Below are positions 43,147-51,169 of a stretch of 64,000 bases of DNA, in pieces (the stretch's first letter is position 1; each line of letters opens with the position of its first letter). Below the pieces are notes generated by a model. That model worked only from the letters and a program-made list of their open reading frames with translations. It searched no databases and was not told the origin of the DNA. Source of the stretch: Holdemania massiliensis AP2 (lineage in GTDB: Bacteria > Bacillota_I > Bacilli_A > Erysipelotrichales > Erysipelotrichaceae); assembly GCF_000327285.1 (NCBI RefSeq), contig NZ_HE998567.1, positions 399,588 to 463,587 of the forward strand. The letters are read 5' to 3'. The translations under genes and the position numbers were made by a program.

Positions 43147-43680
43147 ATGCCTATCGGCGTTCTGGAATGGATAAAAAACGGCGGACTTGTACTGTATGCC
43201 TGTTTCAAGGCGTTTCTGCCGCTGCCTTCACTGGAGGTTGTGCTGATTCCGCTGATTCTGAAAAACCCGGATGGCTGGCTGCTGTATGCGCTGGAAGGCG
43301 CGGTGGGGACAGCTGTGGGCGGATGGATCGGCTATCAGATCGCACGCCAGGCTCAGCAGGCTGTGCTCAGAAAGTTTGCCAGCGAAAAGCAGATTGCAGC
43401 CGGGAAAGAATTGATGGACCGCTATGGCGTGCTGGCTGTGTTTATCGGCGGGGTAACCCCGATCCCAGATTTTCTGTTGGCGTATCTGGCGGGCATGACG
43501 CAGATGGCGCTGATTCCGTTTCTGCTCAGCGATGGAACCGCGCGGTTACTGCGCAGTGTGCTGATCGGCTGGTGTATACGCTCACTGGGTTATGTGGTGG
43601 ATATTGAACGCTGGGGCACGGTGATTTCCTTGGTGATGATCGCCTGGCTGCTGCTGCGCTGGGCGCGCAGCGATGAGTAA
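43147..43680 (+). CDS. VTT-domain (YqaA/DedA-like) membrane protein
   Basis: This 177-residue membrane protein has four or five hydrophobic segments. FKAFLPLPSLEVVLIPLIL, AVGTAVGGWIGYQIAR and GGVTPIPDFLLAYLAGMTQM match the VTT domain as seen in YqaA-type proteins, including the re-entrant motif with P-x-P. Family members are implicated in undecaprenyl phosphate or phospholipid flipping and membrane homeostasis. AAGGAGG lies only two to three bases before the ATG, unusually tight, so the start is not certain. It shares the operon with the HAD-IIA phosphatase. Confidence 0.8.
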   Translation: MPIGVLEWIKNGGLVLYACFKAFLPLPSLEVVLIPLILKNPDGWLLYALEGAVGTAVGGWIGYQIARQAQQAVLRKFASEKQIAAGKELMDRYGVLAVFIGGVTPIPDFLLAYLAGMTQMALIPFLLSDGTARLLRSVLIGWCIRSLGYVVDIERWGTVISLVMIAWLLLRWARSDE

Positions 43681-43686
43681 AGCCAA

Positions 43687-43722
43687 GAAAAAAGGCCTCC
43701 GTTCCAAAAGGCCTTTTTCCTT
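43687..43722 (+). terminator. Terminator after the VTT-domain gene
   Basis: AAAAAGGCCT (43689-43698) pairs with AGGCCTTTTT (43709-43718), perfect over ten bases, with a T-rich end. Confidence 0.85.
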
Positions 43723-43739
43723 GTTTATAAGGGGATAGA

Positions 43740-43883
43740 ATGTTCTGTACGATAATTTTTAAAGGGGATATTATGTTAGTTCGTAGGAGAAGAGGTTATC
43801 GTACAGGCAAGAGGTCTTCTCTTTCTCTTGCTGGTATAAATATACCAAAGAAGTATAGGCGAAATATGTCGAAATTGTGTTAA
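43740..43883 (+). CDS. Possible very basic micro-protein
   Basis: A 47-codon frame runs from ATG 43740 to TAA 43883, with an inner ATG at 43773 giving 36 residues. The inner form begins MLVRRRRGYRTGKRSS and is strongly basic, about one third Arg/Lys. Both ATGs are preceded by the same motif, AAGGGGATA (43729 and 43762), which can act as ribosome binding site. I recognise no family. Two inverted repeats overlap the frame, so it may not code at all. It lies between a terminator and the amidotransferase gene in a 267-base gap otherwise empty. Codon content (AGG, AGA, ATA) is unlike the neighbours. Confidence 0.3.
   Translation: MFCTIIFKGDIMLVRRRRGYRTGKRSSLSLAGINIPKKYRRNMSKLC
43745..43806. repeat. 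Long-range inverted repeat
   Basis: CTGTACGATAA (43745-43755) and TTATCGTACAG (43796-43806) are perfectly complementary over 11 bases with a 40-base loop. A second dyad, TGGTATA-AA-TATACCA, lies at 43832-43847. Both could be RNA stems or protein-binding sites. Confidence 0.7.
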
Positions 43884-43947
43884 AATGTGTGATTTTTTTA
43901 AATCTTTGATTATAATGAAACAGAAGAATAGAAATGAGGATAAAGAA

Positions 43948-44664
43948 ATGAAGAAACCGATGATTGCTCTGACTGCCCGAAGCGGCGATTTTGACGGACA
44001 GACGCGAATCTTTGACAATCAGACTTACTTTGATGCGATTGCGCAAGCCGGCGGGATTCCCGTCCTGGTCACCTATGGCGATGATGAAGATTATAAGATG
44101 ATTGCAGAGCGCTTTGACGGTTTGATGGTGACAGGTGGGGAGGATCTGGATCCGGCGCTGTTTCATCAGCCGGCACATCCTTCGCTGGAGCTGACAGATC
44201 CGCGCCTGGATACGCTGGATCTCAGGCTGATTCAGCTGTTTGCCGCCAAGGGAAAACCGATCTTAGGTATCTGCCGGGGGATTCAGAGCATTAATGTCGC
44301 ATTTGGAGGCACGCTGATTCAGGATCTCAATACCCAGTATCCAGCGATGCGCGCGGCCGGACATCAGCAGCACAAGGCGGTGCCGAAGCCGGCCATGGAT
44401 GCAACGTTTCATGACAACACGTTTGTTGAGGGGACGAAGCTGTACGCTATGTTTGGCCCACGCCATGCGGTCAATAGCTATCATCACCAGAATATTGATC
44501 AGGTTGCGGATGGATTTGTCGTTTCTTCCTGGAGTGAGGACGGTCTGGCCGAAGCGATTGAAAAAGATCAGATTCTGGCCGTGCAGTGGCATCCGGAACG
44601 GCTGAGTGCTGATCCGTGTCATCGGGCAATCTTTGAATCTTTTATTCAGGAATGTCGGAAATAA
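43948..44664 (+). CDS. Class I glutamine amidotransferase-like hydrolase (PuuD family)
   Basis: This 238-residue enzyme belongs to peptidase family C26. It resembles gamma-glutamyl-GABA hydrolase. The nucleophile cysteine is in ILGICRGIQSINVAFGG. The histidine and glutamate are in LAVQWHPERLSAD. FDGLMVTGGEDLDPALF and VNSYHHQNID are typical of PuuD-like proteins. The start at 43948 is taken because GAGGATAAAG precedes it; an in-frame extension to 43885 would begin before the TATAAT at 43911-43916. Likely roles are polyamine-derived gamma-glutamyl compound or gamma-glutamyl peptide hydrolysis. Confidence 0.88.
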   Translation: MKKPMIALTARSGDFDGQTRIFDNQTYFDAIAQAGGIPVLVTYGDDEDYKMIAERFDGLMVTGGEDLDPALFHQPAHPSLELTDPRLDTLDLRLIQLFAAKGKPILGICRGIQSINVAFGGTLIQDLNTQYPAMRAAGHQQHKAVPKPAMDATFHDNTFVEGTKLYAMFGPRHAVNSYHHQNIDQVADGFVVSSWSEDGLAEAIEKDQILAVQWHPERLSADPCHRAIFESFIQECRK

Positions 44665-44730
44665 AATTTATACAAAATCCGTAAAGTGTCTATAAAAACC
44701 GTTTAGTTAAGCCTTTTTTCAGAATTTGTA

Positions 44731-44759
44731 TTGACAACGAAGCGTAAATTCAGTAAGAT
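44731..44759 (+). promoter_or_regulatory. Strong promoter of the structured RNA
   Basis: A consensus TTGACA (44731-44736), 17-base spacer, and TAAGAT (44754-44759). A start near 44766 is expected, exactly where the structured RNA begins. Confidence 0.8.
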
Positions 44760-44765
44760 TCTATC

Positions 44766-44888
44766 AGGTCGAAGGACCTGGATTGATTCATCTGTTATTG
44801 TTTTTCCCCCACCCATTCAAACAATAATAGATCCCCCCCAAGAGATCGAATCAATTCTGATAAGGACATCTTCGGATGTTCTTTTTTT
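44766..44888 (+). ncRNA. Unassigned structured RNA with two C-rich single-stranded patches
   Basis: About 123 bases run from the promoter to a terminator. Hairpin 1: CAGGTC/GACCTG (44765-44780). Main stem: ATTGATTC (44782-44789) with GAATCAAT (44848-44855), stacked on a 14-bp inner stem (44790-44803 with 44819-44832, one G-U pair). The terminal loop contains CCCCCACCC (44806-44814), and a 15-base bulge on the 3' side has seven Cs (44833-44839). Terminator: GGACATC-TTCG-GATGTTC (44864-44881) and seven Ts. It may be a trans-acting RNA pairing with G-rich ribosome binding sites, or a regulatory leader for the NUDIX gene 24 bases beyond. I match it to no known family. Confidence 0.75.
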
Positions 44889-44911
44889 GATTTGAAGAAG
44901 GAGGAGAAGGC

Positions 44912-45436
44912 ATGCGGTGTCTTGGCGTTTTTGAAGATACAGTCGATCCAGAACAGCCGATTTTAACCCTGCGCAAAACAGCGCGGGTATTTGTCATCAA
45001 TCCGCAAGGGAAAGTCGGGATGATTCATGTCAAGGGAGAAGATGAGTTTGGCCGGCGTGATCATCTGGAAAGCTGCGGCGGCGGAATCGAGAAGGGAGAG
45101 AATCCCGTTCGGACCATGCTTCGGGAAGCCCGCGAAGAGCTGGGCGCCGTGCTGCGGGATTGGGTTGAATTGGGCTGGATCGAAGATGAATATCATCGGC
45201 TGCAGCGGCGCAATCACAGCACGTTTTTTGCGGCTCATTGTGAAGCTGACTTCTTGCCGAGAAACCTGACGCCGATGGAACGGGCGATGATGGCGGATCC
45301 GGTCTGGCTAAGTCCGCAGGAAATTCATCAACGGCTGGATCCTAAGAATAATCTGGGCATTGCGCTGCTGATCGGGCAACGTGATTTCTGCGCTTGGCAG
45401 GAATTGCTGCGGCGTAAAATCATAGTATTCAATTAA
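44912..45436 (+). CDS. NUDIX hydrolase
   Basis: This 174-residue hydrolase cleaves a nucleoside diphosphate linked to another moiety. The NUDIX box GGGIEKGENPVRTMLREAREELG fits G-x5-E-x7-R-E-x2-E-E-x-G. The N-terminal sheet (TARVFVINPQGKVGMIHV) and a downstream NHSTFFAAHCEADFLP strand complete the fold. Substrate specificity is not evident. The ribosome binding site GAAGGAGGAG directly follows the RNA terminator at 44864-44888, so expression depends on read-through of that structure or an unseen promoter. Confidence 0.88.
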   Translation: MRCLGVFEDTVDPEQPILTLRKTARVFVINPQGKVGMIHVKGEDEFGRRDHLESCGGGIEKGENPVRTMLREAREELGAVLRDWVELGWIEDEYHRLQRRNHSTFFAAHCEADFLPRNLTPMERAMMADPVWLSPQEIHQRLDPKNNLGIALLIGQRDFCAWQELLRRKIIVFN

Positions 45437-45468
45437 AAAGAATCCTTACGGTCAGGATTCTTTTTTCG
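45437..45468. terminator. Terminator between NUDIX and mnmM
   Basis: AAGAATCCT pairs with AGGATTCTT around a short loop, with A-rich and T-rich flanks, serving both convergent genes. Confidence 0.8.
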
Positions 45469-46015
45469 TAGAAAAAGGATTTATTTCCATCCGGCGCAGA
45501 TGATACAGAATCGGCGCTTGCGGCCGTCCGTCGGTATAGGTGCGGACGCTCCAGGAGGAGTCCAGCTGTTCGATCCAGCTGACAATCGCCTGCCACTCTT
45601 CCATGCCGCCCGCATGACCTCGATAGCAGGCCAGAGATAACAAACCATCGGGTTTCAATAAAGACCGCGCGGCATCCAGGGCGGGCAGGGTAGTCTTGGG
45701 GGTTGTAATCATCGGACTGCAGGAATGCGGCAGATATCCAAAGTTGAAAACAATAATCTCAGCCGGATGGTCTGTCCAGCGCGTCAGCTCGGCATGATCG
45801 GCTTGCACCACGGTGATATTGGGGAACGCTGCGGCTTTTTTGCGGGTTTTGGTTACCGCTTCCGCCTGAATGTCTAACGCCAGTACCTCGGTTGCCAGCG
45901 CCGCCAGAAAAACGGTGTCGTTGCCGCCGCCGCAGGTGGCATCGATGGCAAATTCAACATGGTCAAAGGCTTCCCGAATCCAACGGTGATTGACAGTATT
46001 GATGTTATCGGCCAT
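45452..46015 (-). CDS. mnmM: MnmM-like tRNA methyltransferase (YtqB family)
   Basis: This 187-residue Rossmann methyltransferase resembles YtqB, now called MnmM, which methylates 5-aminomethyl-2-thiouridine at the tRNA wobble base. AIDATCGGGNDTVFLAAL is motif I. VLALDIQAEAV is motif II, and IVFNFGYLPHSC is the motif IV region with the N-F-G-Y-L-P core typical of YtqB. The start at 46015 matches family N-termini and overlaps the end of the upstream radical SAM gene by 11 bases; a longer form from 46072 is less likely. The ytqA-ytqB order is as in Bacillus. Confidence 0.85.
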   Translation of the reverse strand: MADNINTVNHRWIREAFDHVEFAIDATCGGGNDTVFLAALATEVLALDIQAEAVTKTRKKAAAFPNITVVQADHAELTRWTDHPAEIIVFNFGYLPHSCSPMITTPKTTLPALDAARSLLKPDGLLSLACYRGHAGGMEEWQAIVSWIEQLDSSWSVRTYTDGRPQAPILYHLRRMEINPFSTKKES

Positions 46016-46958
46016 TGGACACCAGCTTTCCCTGCCATGTATTGAGGTTTGCCATCCGCTTGTCAATTTCATTCAGGACGATTGTCTTTTTCTTTGTCCA
46101 TTCCGGAGCGATCAGCGCTTCACCAGCGCCGTCGCCGGTCAGCCGCTGGATGATGATTTCCGGACGCAGCCGTTCCAGCTGATCCACGACAATCGCCACG
46201 TATTCATCGCGTGTCAAAAGTGGGAAGGGTTGCTGCATGTATGTGTCAGCCAGCTGCGTATCCTGCATCAGATGAAGCATGTGAAGCTTGACGGCATGGA
46301 TCGGCAGCTGATTGATCTGACATGCGGTCTCCAACATCATCGCAGCGTCTTCACCCGGCAGTCCGTTGATCAGATGAACGCAGATTTTAAGCGGCGTGCG
46401 GGCTAAGCGGGTAACGGTTTCAACGACCTGGGCATAGTCATGACCGCGGTGAATCTGCCGGGCGGTGCGGTCATGAACACTCTGAACGCCGAGCTCCAGC
46501 CAGATTTCCTTCTTTGCACAGCACTGGGCGAGCCAGTCAATTTTCTCCTGTTCAAGACAATCGGCGCGGGTGGCAATCGCAATGGCTGCGACTTCCGGCC
46601 GGTCTAAGAAGGGGGTAAGACAGTCCTGAATTTTGCTGAGGGGACCATAGGTGTTGGTATAGGCTTGAAAATAAGGGATAAAGTCGGCGTCCGGCCATTT
46701 ATGGCGCATCATTGCCTGACCTTTAGCATATTGGCTCAACAGCGGCTCAGCCCGATCTCCGGCAAACTCTCCGCTGCCAGAGCGGGTGCAGAACGTACAG
46801 CCGCCTGTACCGCAGGTGCCGTCGCGGTTAGGACAGGTGAAGCCGCCGTCTAACGGAACTTTGGCCACCTTTTTTCCGAATTGATGGCGCAGATAATAGT
46901 TCCAGGTATGATAACGCTTGTTGTCATCGGAATAGAGAAAGGGATTATTGGTCTTCAT
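46005..46958 (-). CDS. ytqA: Radical SAM protein, YtqA/YhcC family
   Basis: This 317-residue protein belongs to the TIGR01212 radical SAM family. The cluster cysteines are in FTCPNRDGTCGTGGCTFC, with the C-x6-C-x2-C spacing of this family. LELGVQSVHDRTARQIHRGH and VHLINGLPGEDAAMMLET are conserved barrel motifs. The function of YtqA/YhcC is not established, but its fixed partner MnmM points to tRNA wobble modification. It overlaps both mnmM (11 bases) and the creatininase-like gene upstream (14 bases), so three genes are translationally linked. Confidence 0.9.
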   Translation of the reverse strand: MKTNNPFLYSDDNKRYHTWNYYLRHQFGKKVAKVPLDGGFTCPNRDGTCGTGGCTFCTRSGSGEFAGDRAEPLLSQYAKGQAMMRHKWPDADFIPYFQAYTNTYGPLSKIQDCLTPFLDRPEVAAIAIATRADCLEQEKIDWLAQCCAKKEIWLELGVQSVHDRTARQIHRGHDYAQVVETVTRLARTPLKICVHLINGLPGEDAAMMLETACQINQLPIHAVKLHMLHLMQDTQLADTYMQQPFPLLTRDEYVAIVVDQLERLRPEIIIQRLTGDGAGEALIAPEWTKKKTIVLNEIDKRMANLNTWQGKLVSNGR

Positions 46959-47721
46959 AACACTCCTTCAGCGGTACGGTTTTCAGTTCGCTGATCAGCT
47001 GAACGAGGAGCTGGCTGATGGCTTCCAGCATCGCTTCACCCCATTGGGCAGTTGCGGTTTGCGGATGATCCGGTCCCGTCCAGCCGTTATCGCAGAGGGC
47101 GGCAACGGGCTGGGGCATCGTCAGAGTGACACCGTGAAACTGAACAGTTTTAAAGCCAGTCGTCTGAATGTTTTCGCTGACAGGTTTTAAAATGGAATCC
47201 CGATATCGTTCAGGATGCACGATTTCCGGACAAATTGCCAACATCGCCGCTGTTTCTTCCCCGCCGCCATGGCCTCCGCCCCAGGCCGGATCGATCTCTT
47301 TGGCCATCTGCCACCAGTTGGCAATGACGCCCAGATCACCCTGGGTATTCAGCCGCAGTGCGACTTGTTCCAAAGCCGGCAAATTGCCGCCATGACCGTT
47401 CAGAAAAAGAAACCGGCGGGCACCGTGAGCGCGCAGGCTGTCGACGATTTCCTGGACAACGCAGCGCAGTGTTTCACTGCTGAGACTGACCGTGCCAGGA
47501 TAGCCTTTCAGATAATCGCAGTAGCCAAACGGCAGGGCCGGCAGCACCAGAATTTCGCTCTGCTTTTCAATCCGCTGAGCCAGGGCCTGCGGCACCAGCG
47601 TATCTACACCCAGCGGATTGTGGACGCCATGACATTCCAGACTTCCAGTGATGATCATGACGCATTCGTTGGTTTTAAAATAAGCCTGAACCTCAGGCCA
47701 GCTTGTTTCCATACAATACAT
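46945..47721 (-). CDS. Creatininase-family amidohydrolase
   Basis: This 258-residue metal-dependent amidohydrolase has ITGSLECHGVHNPLGVDTLV (metal ligands E, H, D), LNGHGGNLPALEQVA and HGGGEETAAMLAI with the late glutamate. Relatives include creatininase and the FAPy deformylase of riboflavin metabolism. The substrate is unknown. The ATG at 47721 follows GAAGGAGAG by about nine bases; a second ATG three codons in is possible. It heads the operon with ytqA and mnmM, which is unexpected, since creatininase-like proteins are not known partners of tRNA modification. Confidence 0.88.
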   Translation of the reverse strand: MYCMETSWPEVQAYFKTNECVMIITGSLECHGVHNPLGVDTLVPQALAQRIEKQSEILVLPALPFGYCDYLKGYPGTVSLSSETLRCVVQEIVDSLRAHGARRFLFLNGHGGNLPALEQVALRLNTQGDLGVIANWWQMAKEIDPAWGGGHGGGEETAAMLAICPEIVHPERYRDSILKPVSENIQTTGFKTVQFHGVTLTMPQPVAALCDNGWTGPDHPQTATAQWGEAMLEAISQLLVQLISELKTVPLKECYEDQ

Positions 47722-47853
47722 GAGCTGATCTCTCCTTCTCTTTCGATTAAGTGTAAGCGATCTGATCATTTTTTTCAACTTGATTGAGGATTGCGGCTTC
47801 TTTGTGGGAAGCAGAAGCGATATAATAAAGAAAAGAATGGGGGAGAAACCTGA

Positions 47854-49224
47854 ATGAATCGAAATGAAGTCTTAAACGCTGCGGTTGAGGAACAAGCCCA
47901 GCTTATCTGCAAAACGGCCGAAGTGATCTGGAAATATCCGGAAACCGGGTTTAAAGAATGGAAAACAAGCGCTTATTTGGAACAGATTTTTACCGACCTA
48001 GGTTATGAGCTGGTCAAACCGGAAGGCATTCCGGGCTTTTATGCCGATCTGGAAACCGGCCGGCCGGGACCGAAGCTGTGCATCATGGGCGAGCTGGATT
48101 CTTTAATCTGTGCGGAACATCCGGATTGTGATCCGCAGACGAAGGCGGTTCATGCCTGCGGCCATCATGCCCAGGCAGCGGGTCTTGTGGGAGCCGCGGC
48201 GGCGCTGAAAGAGCCGGGGGTTCTGGATGGATTGTGCGGCTCGATTCGGTTAATGGCCGTACCGGCTGAGGAGCTGATCGAAGTCGGATATCGAGAAAAG
48301 CTGCGGGCGGAAGGAAAGATCGAATTTTTTGGCGGCAAGGTCGAATTTATGAACCGCGGTTATTTTGAAGATGTCGATCTGTGCGTACTGATTCATACCT
48401 TTGACGATCCAGGCTTGAAGCATGTCTATCAACTGGCGCATGGCAACAATGGCTGCATTGTTAAAAACATTACGGTGCACGGTTTGGCTTCGCATGCGGG
48501 TGGATCTCCGGATAAGGGAATCAACGCGCTGTATGCGGCAATGCAGGCCTTGCAGGCGGTCAATGCTCTGCGTGAAACCTTCCGTGACGACGAGCATATT
48601 CGTTTCCATCCGATCATTACCGAAGGCGGCCAAGCCGTCAATGCGATTCCGGATGAAGTCAAGATTGAAAGCTATGTCCGCGGTGCTTCGCTGGAAGCGA
48701 TTGATCAGGCAAATCGTCGGATCAACCGTGCGATTGCGGCATCGGTGGCGGCAATGGGAGCCACGGTGACGCTGCAGGATCGGCCCGGCTATTGCCCGAT
48801 GCATGATGACGAGCTGATGAACGAAGCAGCGCTGGCTGCCATGAAGCGGATTGTCAGCGAAGATGAAATTTTGATTCAGACGCAATGGGGTACCGGCTGT
48901 ACGGATATGGGCGATCTGTCCGCGGTGCTGCCGACGATCCAGCCAGGTTCCAGCGGCTCCATCGGGGCTTACCACGGCAAGGATTTTCAGATAGTTGATC
49001 CGGAAAAAGCCTACATCATGCCGGCCAAGGCACTGGTCTTTATCGCTGATGAGCTGCTTCAGAATGAGGCTGAAAAAGCCAAGGAAATCATGGCCCAGTT
49101 TAAGCCGCTCTATGCTTCTCAGCAAGCCTATCTGGCAGATGCCCGGCGGCGCTTTCTGGATAAGGAAGCAGTACGGCAGAATGCGGATGGAACAATCACG
49201 CTGGATTTTCAGAACCTGGAATAG
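47854..49224 (+). CDS. M20-family amidohydrolase
   Basis: This 456-residue zinc amidohydrolase resembles AbgB and IAA-amino acid hydrolases. CIMGELDSLICAEHP holds the first metal ligands, HACGHHAQAAGLVGAA carries the histidine ligands, and VPAEELIEVGYR includes the catalytic glutamate region. SHAGGSPDKGINALYAAMQ and WGTGCTDMGDLSAVLP are the dimer and late metal regions. It probably cleaves N-acyl or p-aminobenzoyl amino acids in the cytoplasm. TATAAT lies at 47821-47826. It is a homologue of the partial gene at the left edge of the window. Confidence 0.92.
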   Translation: MNRNEVLNAAVEEQAQLICKTAEVIWKYPETGFKEWKTSAYLEQIFTDLGYELVKPEGIPGFYADLETGRPGPKLCIMGELDSLICAEHPDCDPQTKAVHACGHHAQAAGLVGAAAALKEPGVLDGLCGSIRLMAVPAEELIEVGYREKLRAEGKIEFFGGKVEFMNRGYFEDVDLCVLIHTFDDPGLKHVYQLAHGNNGCIVKNITVHGLASHAGGSPDKGINALYAAMQALQAVNALRETFRDDEHIRFHPIITEGGQAVNAIPDEVKIESYVRGASLEAIDQANRRINRAIAASVAAMGATVTLQDRPGYCPMHDDELMNEAALAAMKRIVSEDEILIQTQWGTGCTDMGDLSAVLPTIQPGSSGSIGAYHGKDFQIVDPEKAYIMPAKALVFIADELLQNEAEKAKEIMAQFKPLYASQQAYLADARRRFLDKEAVRQNADGTITLDFQNLE

Positions 49225-49284
49225 CTGTTTATAAAACAGTTCACATCAAACTGAAACCGGGGAGCTGACAACCAGGGTACAAAT

Positions 49285-49328
49285 CAAAACAGGCGTATCG
49301 TCTAAATTGCGATAGGCCTGTTTTGTTA
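49285..49328 (+). terminator. Terminator after the M20 gene
   Basis: AAACAGGC-G-TATCG pairs with CGATA-G-GCCTGTTT; TTGTT follows. An additional small stem, CTGTTT/AAACAG, lies directly after the stop codon. Confidence 0.75.
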
Positions 49329-49394
49329 TGCAGCAGAGGTAGTGTGAATATAAAACCTTATTTATCTTCCTTATGCTTTTATAAAGCAGCATCA

Positions 49395-50765
49395 CTATTT
49401 CTCATTTTCGGAATGGTTTATCAGCCTTTTACTTTCCCAAACTCTGCTTTTGAAATAGAACAAACCAACGATAGCGGGTAAAAGCGGGGAAACAGCTTGT
49501 CCGATATAGACACCTGAAGATCCGATATTCACGATGAAAGCCAACAGCCAGCTTACAGGAAGCCGGACGATGACCGCATCTAAAAGGGCATTTATCATAG
49601 CAACATTGGCGGAGCCAATACCAATGGCAAAGGAGTCAAATGTATACATAACTGCATAAATCAAGCTGTTTATTCCGCAGCATATTCTTAAATACAGTAT
49701 GCCGTCTTCAATCACTTCCTGGTTTACTGGGTTAAACAGCATAATGACTTGTCTGGCAAATATTTGAACAAATAGGATTACGATCAGTGTAATCATAATA
49801 TTGAAGTACAGTCCTATTTCTGTTGTCTTTTTGACGCGTTCTATATGATTTGCGCCCATATTCTGCCCAGCCATAGCTGTAACGGCCTGCCCGATTGCCC
49901 AACAGGGCATACCCGCAAATGTGTTGACTTTCAATCCAACGCCAGATGCGGCAGCCACCGCCACACCAAAATGATTGAAGCATACCGGTGATCATAAGAT
50001 AAGCAATATTGACAACTACCATCTGAATAGCCGTAGGCAATCCTACTTTTAAAATAATGACTAGCATTTCTCGTTTAATCGCAAAGTGTCGTACCTTAAA
50101 ATCAAAGATAAGTTGTTTCTTTTTAAATGAATGATTGAAATTAAAAGGGAAGCTCCTTGTGAGAAAATGGTAGCATAAGCCGCGCCTTTTGTCCCCATGC
50201 CCAAAGATCCAACCAAGATGACGTCCAGCACAATGTTTACGAGTGTCGCTATTGCGATAAAATAAATTGGACTCTTGGAATCCCCAAAGCCTTTCATAAT
50301 GGAACAAACAGCATTATAGCCAAAGACAAATACAGTGCCATAGCAAATAATTTGCATATATTCGCAAGCGTCCTTCATCGCAATGGCGGGTACATTTAGC
50401 AGCCTAAAAAGAGGCTGATATACGAGTAATCCTAAAATGGTAACGATCAGCGAAGCGATGAGGGATATTGTAAATAGTGTTCCGACTGTTTCACTTTGTC
50501 CTTGTTCGTCATTCGCTCCTTTAAATTGGGCAACTAATACAGTGCCGCCCATGGTAACGCCAATACAAATTGAATTGATGATAAAACTTATCATTGATGC
50601 ATTACTGATGGCGGCAAGCCCTGTTTCTCCTACAATTCTGCCAATAACCAACATATCGACAATACTGTAAAAGGATTGTAATAGATTAGCAAGCAGCATA
50701 GGAAGGGCAAATAGGATTAACGTTTTCGATACATTTCCAGTTGTTAAATCCTGTTTTTCTTTCAT
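49395..50765 (-). pseudogene. MATE-family multidrug efflux gene broken by two frameshifts
   Basis: The full span would code for about 456 residues of a MATE exporter. The N-part starts MKEKQDLTTGNVSKTLILFA at 50765 and reads to IISIIHLK. It leaves frame in a run of five A (minus strand, 50120-50124), where one more A would restore KKKQLIFDF. The middle segment to TGML is in another frame. A one-base excess near 49976-49978 returns to the first frame (NHFGVAVAAASGVG) up to SENEK. Read straight, the product stops at 50061. Base composition is lower in G+C than the surroundings, suggesting a transferred gene. Sequencing error at the two sites is the alternative. Confidence 0.8.
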
Positions 50766-50788
50766 GAGACAATTTCCTTTCTTAACGC

Positions 50789-50831
50789 AAAAAAAACAAA
50801 GGGTAAGCACGAGAATGTGCGCCCTTTGTTT
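50789..50831 (-). terminator. Attenuator-type terminator in the MATE leader
   Basis: On the minus strand AAACAAAGGG and CCCTTTGTTT (with inner GCAC/GTGC pairing) form a strong stem followed by eight Ts, all within about 65 bases upstream of the MATE start. A second dyad, CGCAGA/TCTGCG, lies at 50862-50883 upstream. Together they look like an inducible attenuator. Confidence 0.75.
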
Positions 50832-50942
50832 ATTAAAGCATAGCAGTTATAAACAAAAGGCCGCAGATAAAACGTTGTCTGCGACGCGATGAGTATAAAA
50901 AATTATCTATGAATAAGAACAAGTCAAAAACTACTTCTCAGT

Positions 50943-51053
50943 CTAGGAATAAGTCTTTTCATAAAATGTTTTTATATTAGGCTCCGCACAATGTTTTGTA
51001 ATATACAGTTGTTCGGAGCTACCTTCAATACAAAATTTCCCGTATAACTTCAT
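50943..51053 (-). CDS. Possible 36-residue leader peptide upstream of the MATE gene
   Basis: A short frame begins ATG at 51053 with AAAGGAAAGGGTG at good distance and ends TAG at 50943. The peptide starts MKLYGKFCIEGSSEQLYITK and contains two cysteines. It lies about 110 bases before the attenuator stem and on the same strand as the MATE gene. I recognise no family. Its position suits a leader peptide whose translation controls the attenuator, as with ribosome-targeting antibiotics. It may equally be a small free-standing protein or chance. Confidence 0.45.
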   Translation of the reverse strand: MKLYGKFCIEGSSEQLYITKHCAEPNIKTFYEKTYS

Positions 51054-51169
51054 TGTGCTCACCCTTTCCTTTAACTTTTGCATTTCAATTATAAACACAC
51101 TCACTCAATGATGTCAATTTATTATCTTAAACCATACAAACATATGATTTTATTGATAATAAAATAAAG

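Noticed and set aside
44681-44760. A further riboswitch before the structured RNA
   Set aside because: The A/T-rich bases after the amidotransferase gene show no stable pairing besides the promoter itself.
48250-49125. A 291-codon minus-strand frame inside the M20 gene
   Set aside because: Long antisense frames are common in high-GC third-position genes; the M20 motifs on the plus strand are unmistakable.
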